Assembly: GCA_021234155.1 (NCBI GenBank)
Contig: JAJEKV010000093.1
Location: forward strand, 994,001 to 1,058,000
DNA: 64,000 nt
DNA from: Isoetes taiwanensis
Taxonomy: Eukaryota; Streptophyta; Lycopodiopsida; Isoetales; Isoetaceae
Direction of reading: 5' to 3'
The notes under the pieces are model-generated. The model searched no databases and had not been told where the DNA came from. It saw only the letters and a list, made by a program, of their open reading frames with translations. Of the stretch, positions 58,456 to 64,000 are shown in pieces (position 1 is the first letter of the stretch; each line of letters opens with the position of its first letter). The position numbers and the translations under genes were made by a program.

Positions 58456-59820
58456 TTGACACCGTTAGAATATATAAATCAAAGGCCAGAGTTGTTTGTG
58501 CTTGGTTGCTCAGCTTCACGTTACATCCGTCAAGGGCATCCACAATTTCCATCTTTCTTTGGTTCTCCATGTTTGTCTAGATCCAACAGTTCTATCTACT
58601 TCATAGGGCCATATGAATCGTCCTCCTTACATACTAAAAATCTCTTGGGTCAAGATCAAGCTTATGTAGCCAAAACACAAGTTGTGAAGCTGCTTTCCTC
58701 AACGCAATGTGTGAGTGTGTCCTTGCTACAAAGACTTTGGCAGGGATCACTGCATATAACTCCAAGTAACTCCATACATTCACAGCGTAATCAATATAAA
58801 TTTATCTACAGAGCAAGAGGGGTTTTATACTACTGTTGTGGAAACCAACAGGTTAGTCTTCTATCTCAACATAACAGGCAAAGAGGCACAACTTTATTAT
58901 GTCAACCTATAGTTCAAATCAGTGCAAGAGCTTCTATTGTGTACAAATCCAACATTGTTAAACTGGGTTATGGTGGTTCTTCCACCTGCAAACCAGTGAC
59001 GTTGTTGGAGATCCCTACTTCTAACAGTTCATATGATAATATGCAGTTTGTCAGATTAGAACCAGAGAGTAACCTTGTTGTTCATAAGCTGAACAAGCGC
59101 TCCATGGTCTGGGATGTGTCCAAAATGTTTGAAGATCCATGCCAGCTTCCTATGGCATGTGGTCCATATGGACTCTGCCAAAATAAAGGAGAATGCAAAT
59201 GTCTTGTGGAAAATAATGTTACGGTAGAAGCAAATGCGAGCATGACAGTCTCTAGTGTAAAATGCAAAACTCCAAACTCTGAAATGACGCCTTGTACAGA
59301 AAATATTGAACGAAACAACCATTTCGTTCCTACAGATAACTACTTCTCTAATCCTTACTCACCTGGCTTGATGGGATTTCTCTAATCCTTACTCACCTGG
59401 CTTGATGGGATACAATGTTGAGAATTGCCAGGAAACGTGCCTATCAAACTGCTCTTGCTCTGCATTTTTCTTCTCAGAAAAGGGATGCTTTCTTCTAGAT
59501 GACATCCTTGGAGGCTTTGTAAATGATACAACCACACAGGGGTTTATCAAGTTCAGAAATGATGTGTTATTAACAGGAAGAATAGGGACATGATCTACAA
59601 ATAAGGACCGAAAGACCAGAGCAATACTAGGGATTCTGATAACAGTTGCTGGGTTGGCCATTATACTTCTAGTAATGCTAAAAGTTTTTGCATGCAAAAC
59701 TGAAAAGAGGTCTTTCATATCTTCATTCAAACATATAAAAAATACAAAGGATGAACACCATAAGAAGCTTCTTATTGGTCTTCTTGTCCAGCTTCTGCAA
59801 GATGGCTTTGGAGGCATGTA
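58456..59820 (+). pseudogene. Bulb-lectin (G-type) receptor-like ectodomain without kinase
   Basis: The pieces follow the order of a G-type lectin S-receptor-like kinase. A lectin-like stretch (FYTTVVETNRLVFYLNITG, about 58,823-58,880) precedes YDNMQFVRLEPESNLVV. Next comes the S-locus-glycoprotein/EGF-like cysteine region MFEDPCQLPMACGPYGLC, then a PAN/apple-like stretch at 59,402-59,593 (NVENCQETCLSNCSC). A membrane segment follows (ILITVAGLAIILLVML, about 59,630-59,680) with a basic Lys/Arg stop-transfer. These proteins sit in the plasma membrane and sense ligands. The frame shifts before the LEPES part and between the PAN and membrane segments, and no kinase domain follows: the frame ends at 59,820, where the opposite-strand trihelix gene begins. 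So this is a truncated remnant. Confidence 0.75.
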
Positions 59821-60445
59821 GATGCCCTTGAAGACGATATAACGAGGTGGATTTGCTTCTGATATATCTATGCATGCCTATACTTGGCATTTTACAGTTT
59901 ATATGCAATTGATAACATAAGCTATGACTACTCTTATCAAATGAAATACTATTATCACCTCTCGTTGAGAAGGTACGTCCAATCTTTCGCCATGTTGTTG
60001 CAATGGTCTTAAAGTTCTTGTTGAAGTCCCTTTGCTGTTGCAACATTTCTTGCTCAATCTCCAACATTGCTTCAACCTGTTCCTTTCGATCTTCTTTTGT
60101 TTTTGTCAAAGCTTCTATCAAGTTGTTGTTCGCTTCTAATATAGTGGCAACCATTGTATTTCCAATAGTTTTTCTCCTTCTTCCAGATGAGCCCGCCTCT
60201 TCATTGCCGTGTGGATGATGTTCAATTGTTTGGCCAATATGCAATGGCTTCTTCACACTTGTATCAACCAGATTAGGTGGATTTACATTCGACCTTGAAG
60301 ACTGAAATGAGTCCATGGCATCAAATATGACATGATGCAAATTTGGAAGCTTCCGTTAAGAGAAAAGAAATCGAGATTCCCCGTGTGCTTCGGAAAATCT
60401 TTTACTGTTTTGTAATCTCCAATCAGATTTTTCCACTTGTTTCTA
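59817..60445 (-). pseudogene. Trihelix/Myb-SANT-like protein, frameshifted
   Basis: Reading down from an acceptor-like TTTACAG at 60,446: RNKWKNLIGDYKTVKDFPKH and TGNLDFFSL, the pattern of a trihelix (Myb/SANT-like) DNA-binding domain. After a frameshift near 60,350 it continues KLPNLHHVIFDAMDSFQSS, a Gly-Arg-rich nuclear-signal-like SSGRRRK, and a long coiled-coil (EALTKTKEDRKEQVEAMLEIEQEM) to about 60,000. Such proteins occur both as host transcription regulators and as the DNA-binding partner (ORF1) of PIF/Harbinger transposases. The nearby transposase on the same strand makes the second possible. The first helix must be in an upstream exon, which would lie beyond the copia LTR. Confidence 0.6.
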
Positions 60446-60675
60446 CTGTAAAGAATAGGTAGAGGAGGCCAATAAACAAGATCCTTCACCAAACCAAGAC
60501 ATTTTCTCCTTTATTCACATCCAATATATATACAATGAATAAATCTTAATGCACATGCATACTATACAAGTGTTGTGCATGCAATCACATGCGTGCATGC
60601 GCATGTGCATGTACGTGCATGCAATCTAATGCATGTTGATAACATTGTACAAGTCCAATACTCAATATTCTAACA
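60446..60675 (-). repeat. Copia 3' LTR (start certain, end uncertain)
   Basis: The LTR begins at 60,675 on the minus strand with TGTTAGAATATTGAG, immediately after a purine-rich primer run (GAGGGGGAG). It contains TATATATATTGG and AATAAAG. The downstream CA end could not be fixed; the trihelix-like exon starts at 60,445, so the LTR is at most about 230 bp unless that exon overlaps it. Confidence 0.55.
60573..60640. repeat. Alternating purine-pyrimidine tract in the LTR
   Basis: About 65 bp are built of GTGCATGC, GCATGCGC and CACATGC-like units, nearly all alternating purine and pyrimidine and rich in small palindromes. Such sequence can adopt Z-DNA. In copy A (about 37,975-38,015) it is mostly lost. 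Confidence 0.7.
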
Positions 60676-61475
60676 CTCCCCCTCATGCCAACACTTGAAC
60701 TCCCAAAATATGGCGTAATTCTTCAAAACGAGCACGCCGCAATGGTTTGGTAAATATATCTGCAACCTGTGTTTCAGTACGTACAAACTCTAACTTAATC
60801 TTTCGCTTCTTTACTACTTGACGTATAAAATGATGTCGTATAGCAATATGCTTTGTTCTATAGTGGTACACAGGATTCTTCGCTATAGCAATACAACTTT
60901 ATTTTTGTTGGTTCTATTTGTTTCATAAAAATACTTTTCATAAGTCTTCGCATCCATACCACTTCTCTTGCAGCACCTGAGACCGCTATATACTCTGCTT
61001 CAGCTGATGATAATGCCACTGATTCTTGACGTTTACATCTCCATGAAATCAAACTTCCACCATCAAGAAAAACGCCCATACCACTAGTGGATCTTCTAGT
61101 ATCAATGTCACCAGCCCAATCTGCATCTGAGTATACTAACAACTTTTGTCCACCATGAAGTACTAAATCATAATCAATAGTACCTTTCAAATACCGAAGA
61201 ACGCGCTTAGCAGTTTGCCAATGTTGAGAACCTGGTTCAGACATAAACCTGCTAAGATATCCTGTTGCAAAAGCAATATCTGGTCTAGTGTTCAATGCAA
61301 GGTACATCAATGCTCCAATCAAGCTTTGATATGGTGTCTTCAACATTGTTTCATACTCCCCCTGCGTTTTAGGTCTCATCTCAAGATAGATAAGATAGTA
61401 CCGGTACAATTGGTGTTGCCACAGGTTTGCAAGTCTGCATTCTAAATTTCTCCAACATCTTTTCAACATATCCAT
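60676..61475 (-). pseudogene. Copia RNase H
   Basis: The frame 61,475-60,858 has SLIGALMYLALNTRPDIAFA, LLVYSDADWAGD (catalytic Asp), TSGMGVFLDGG and VALSSAEAEYIA (catalytic Glu). It continues after a frameshift near 60,865 with YHYRTKHIAIRHHFIR and VADIFTKPL, the end of the copia polyprotein. This is the best preserved part of the element. Confidence 0.9.
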
Positions 61476-62280
61476 GTTGGCTCAATTTGACTTTACCTTG
61501 ATCTCGATCAATCTCCACCTTCATGCCAAGGTAATGATGTATATAACCTTGATCTGTCATTTGAAATCGCTTAGATAACATATTTTTCACAAAATCCACA
61601 TATTGCCGCGGAATTCCCAACAATGAGATCGCCATCAACATGAATCCCAATAAAACATACTCCATCATCACATCTTCCAATATAAAGACAATCATCTCTT
61701 TGGAGAAGTCACAAAACCTTTTGATTTGAGAAATTGATCTAGGCATGCATACCATTGTCTCGCAGACTTGTCTCAATCCATACAATGATTTCTTCAATAA
61801 ACAAACCTTGTTTTTCGCCCCGGAATATTGTATCCTTCAAAGTTGCCTCATGTAAATCACTTCTTCAAGATCTCCATTGAGAAATGCCGCCTTTACATCC
61901 ATTGTCTCTGCGAATCAAGTTAAATTCTCTTTGTCATAGCAAGAAGAAGTTTTACCGTGGGTGATTTTACAACTGGAGCAAATCTTTCATTGTACTCAAT
62001 CCCTTCAATGCGGAGAAACCTTGAGCAACAAGTCTTGCTTTGTACTTCTCCACCTTGCCATCGGGATCAAGCTTCGCACCATAACCCACTTACAACCAAT
62101 CACATGAGCATTAAGAGGAGAATCTACCAACACCCAAGTCTTATTCTCCATCAAACTTGTATATTCTCAGATCGGGCTTGCTTTCGCCATTTAACAAGAT
62201 CCTTCGATTTCATTGCCTCCTTGTAACGATATTGGCTCAAGTTACTAGAAAAACATGCACTAGTGACTTCTTCTTGGGGT
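61381..62280 (-). pseudogene. Copia reverse transcriptase, several breaks
   Basis: From 62,280 to 61,800 the family's KWV..., KARLVAKGFSQ-like and FAPVVK-like segments appear only in scattered frames. From 61,797 the pieces KKSLYGLRQ, FQMTDQGYIHHYLGMKVEID and LSQHGYVEKMLEKFRM match the second half. The active-site stretch (61,632-61,645) reads FIGIHVDGDLIVG in a neighbouring frame; the expected box is HVDD/YVDD, so three bases (Gly) seem to be inserted between the two Asp codons. Inactive. Confidence 0.8.
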
Positions 62281-62800
62281 TCACTGGGTTTCCAAAGCAT
62301 CTTTGATGGTTGCTTTGTCCGCTTTTGCCCACCATACAATTCGGATCATATAACCGTTCGTGTACATCACGCCGCTTTCTTTGAACATCCGTGCAAAAGT
62401 ACGCAGGTACATCACCATCAACATCTTCGAAAGTACACCATCATCACCATCTTCAAATTCAATCTCCAATGGCTTGGTATTAGATTGCACATCCAACCAA
62501 TCCACAGGAATCCATTCTTCATCAATTTTGCTTATTGAAGTTGGATCGCTCCTATACAATCGTGTCTCATCAAAGATTACATTGCGTGATATGTGAATAT
62601 TCCTCTTCCTTGGATTATACAAACGATAACCTTTGGATTCTTCTGAATATCCAACTAGATAGTACTCCTCACTTTTGGCATCCAACTTTCTTCGATCATC
62701 ATCTGGAACAAAACTATAAGATAAACACCCAAAAGAACGTAAGTGTTTTACACTCGCTTTTACCACTCCAAACTTCTTACGGAATTTTATCCGTCCGGCA
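62281..62800 (-). pseudogene. Copia integrase C-terminal region
   Basis: The frame contains HLRSFGCLSYSFVPDDDR, AKSEEYYLVGYSEESKGYRL and ISRNVIFDE, the conserved block after the integrase core in copia elements, followed by a variable acidic spacer. It ends near 62,281 before the reverse transcriptase. Confidence 0.85.
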
Positions 62801-63065
62801 GATGTGGGAATTGATTTTGCACATAACAAGCTGTGTTCACCGCTTCAGCCCAAAGAGAGAGAGGTAAACCAGATAACCACAACATACTCCGTGCTGCTTC
62901 AACTAATGTTCTATTCTTACGTTCTGCAACTCCATTTTGTTGAGGTGTACCTGGACACGTATATTCACGTTTGATTCCATGAGAAGCACAAAACTCCTGG
63001 AACTCTCTTGACATGTACTCACCACCACGATCAGATCTCAAACATTTGATCTTTTTTCCAATCAA
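62787..63065 (-). pseudogene. Copia integrase core
   Basis: CLRSDRGGEYMSREF holds the second catalytic Asp; GTPQQNGVAERKNRTLVE holds the catalytic Glu. The frame ends after NTACYVQNQFPH and shifts into the next piece. Confidence 0.9.
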
Positions 63066-63113
63066 GTTCTCCGCCCATGCTTTATATTGCTTGAAAACTC
63101 CAAAACTTCATCC

Positions 63114-63413
63114 TTAGTGCTCGTGGAAATAACATTTGCATTTCCTGCTAAAATCGTCAATGAAAGTTACAAAGTATAACTTTCTATTCAAAGAAGTAAC
63201 CTGCATGGGTCCAACAACATCAGAATGAACAAGCTCCAATACTTCACTAGTTTTCCTTTCAGAGTCTTTGAAAGGCAAAACATGCATCTTTCCAAGCATG
63301 CATCCTGAACAAACACCAATCTTAGTTTCATGCCCACAACTAAGATCTGCTACCAATTGATTCTTCACCATATGTTGGATCGTGGCCACATTCAAATGTG
63401 CCAACCTACGATG
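63114..63413 (-). pseudogene. Copia pre-integrase and integrase start
   Basis: HRRLAHLNVATI gives the zinc-binding His pair and CSGCMLGKMHVLPF the Cys pair of the GAG-pre-integrase domain. LVHSDVVGPM and FVTFIDDFSRK give the first catalytic Asp region of the integrase. The frame then shifts (KCKCYFHEH) near 63,130. Confidence 0.85.
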
Positions 63414-63992
63414 TCAAAGTTCAAGTTGAGAAGCAGGAGGTTTTGCTACAAGACTCAACAACTTCTCTTGGTCAGAATCAACCAAGACTTCATACAAGTT
63501 ACCTCGACGTTCGACTTGAAGAACCACCTTCCAATCTAGATTGAAGATTCTACAGCATTCACTGTCAAACAACACTCGATGTCCTGTGTCACAAATCTTT
63601 GCCACTGATACAAGATTAGTGATCAAATCAGGTACCAATAAAGCATCATAAAAATGCAGAACTTTTCCATTTGACAAAGGGATTCGTGCATCTCCTACTC
63701 CACCTACAATCTTTTCATCACCATCTCCAACTCTCACCGTAGTTGAAGTGTTCTGCAACTTATCAAACCAAATACGAGATGAAAACATATTGTTTGTTGC
63801 ACCAGAATCAATGCACAAACGACTTCTACTATATCTATTAGCAACCTCCATAACTTTCAAACCAATCTCTTCTTTATTTTCATTTTTTGTATCACCTGAG
63901 AATGCAAGCGTTTGTTGCTTACTTCTCGGAGCAATATCATTCACATTTTGGCTCTTGTACTCAGCTGACATTCTCTTCAAATCAGCTTTCAT
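63414..63992 (-). pseudogene. Copia gag end and aspartic protease
   Basis: The 192-codon frame has the protease active site CIDSGATNNMF (Asp-Ser-Gly) around residues 69-79, followed by the VRVGDG and NLVSVAKICDTG strands typical of copia proteases. It ends at a TGA (63,414-63,416) exactly where the next domain's Leu-Trp-His is expected. The following frame is in the same phase, so this is a single Trp-to-stop change. Confidence 0.85.
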
Positions 63993-64000
63993 TTGTCTAC

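Larger units (their letters stand above)
39078..61735. repeat. Tandem segmental duplication, copy B (about 22.7 kb)
   Basis: Direct repeat of 16,767-39,077. It begins within the LINE reverse transcriptase just after motif C and ends inside the copia reverse transcriptase at GAGAAATT (61,735). The 39-51 kb half is full of small indels against copy A, while the 52-61.7 kb half keeps longer frames than copy A. At a few sites copy B is the more intact one even in the DNAAF5 region (first and last exons). Confidence 0.95.
60676..64000 (-). mobile_element. Ty1/copia LTR retrotransposon, 5' part cut by window end
   Basis: In element order from 64,000 down: gag end and protease (63,992-63,414), GAG-pre-integrase and integrase (63,404-62,787), integrase C-terminal region (62,829-62,281), reverse transcriptase (about 62,280-61,381), RNase H (61,475-60,683), purine primer run and 3' LTR. 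That order (integrase before reverse transcriptase) defines Ty1/copia. The polyprotein is broken by at least five frameshifts or stops. The 3' part from 61,735 down is duplicated in copy A. The 5' LTR, most of gag and the CCHC knuckle lie outside the window. Confidence 0.9.

Noticed and set aside
39078-61735. Inverted read-through (hairpin adapter) artefact as cause of the duplication
   Set aside because: The two units are in direct, not inverted, orientation, which that artefact does not produce.

Overview
This is a transposon-rich stretch of a eukaryotic nuclear genome, almost certainly a land plant. It holds plant-type copia, LINE, pogo-like and PIF/Harbinger elements, a plant-type DAD1-like phospholipase A1, a bulb-lectin (G-type) receptor-kinase ectodomain and a trihelix-like protein. 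The most informative host gene is a many-exon HEAT-repeat gene read as DNAAF5/HEATR2, a factor for pre-assembly of axonemal dynein. Flowering plants lack flagella and this machinery, so I infer a plant with swimming sperm (fern, lycophyte, bryophyte, or at most cycad/Ginkgo). I cannot name the species.

Layout. 1-1,800: GC-richer decayed LINE reverse transcriptase (minus). 2,200-2,960: pogo-like fragment. 3,460-5,760: DNA element with inverted terminal repeats of about 150-200 bp. 6,200-10,000: LINE tail, three minisatellites and a (CTAT)n microsatellite. 10,031-11,545: intact phospholipase A1/lipase gene followed by a partial tandem copy of its 3' end. 13,341-13,608: histone H3 pseudogene. 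14,526-18,010: LINE with endonuclease, reverse transcriptase and C-terminal zinc region.

From 16,767 to 61,735 the window is a direct tandem duplication of about 22.3-22.7 kb. Copy A is 16,767-39,077 and copy B is 39,078-61,735. Each unit runs: 3' part of a LINE, split and inverted pogo-like transposase with a gag-like scrap, DNAAF5 (minus), long non-coding stretch, PIF/Harbinger transposase (minus), lectin receptor ectodomain (plus), trihelix-like gene (minus), 3' part of a copia element (minus). The junction at 39,078 fuses copia sequence to LINE sequence at a short AAATT microhomology. The copia element continues past the duplication to the window end.

The two copies are damaged in complementary halves. 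In copy A the DNAAF5 exons from 22.4 to 28.9 kb are phase-perfect, but everything from about 29 to 39 kb is full of small indels. In copy B the part from 39 to about 51 kb is full of indels, while the N-terminal DNAAF5 exon (52.05-52.16 kb), the PIF transposase and the copia 3' part are much better preserved. One indel-rich unit therefore sits between two cleaner half-units. This suggests either unpolished long-read sequence bridging a collapsed tandem repeat, or real reciprocal decay. It is the main thing to check here.

Host genes worth keeping: the lipase (intact), DNAAF5 (complete only as a composite of both copies), and perhaps the trihelix-like gene and lectin receptor remnant. The rest is transposon sequence or decay. 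Several stops in unrelated elements are Trp, Gln or Arg codons changed by C-to-T type transitions, as expected of methylated repeats.
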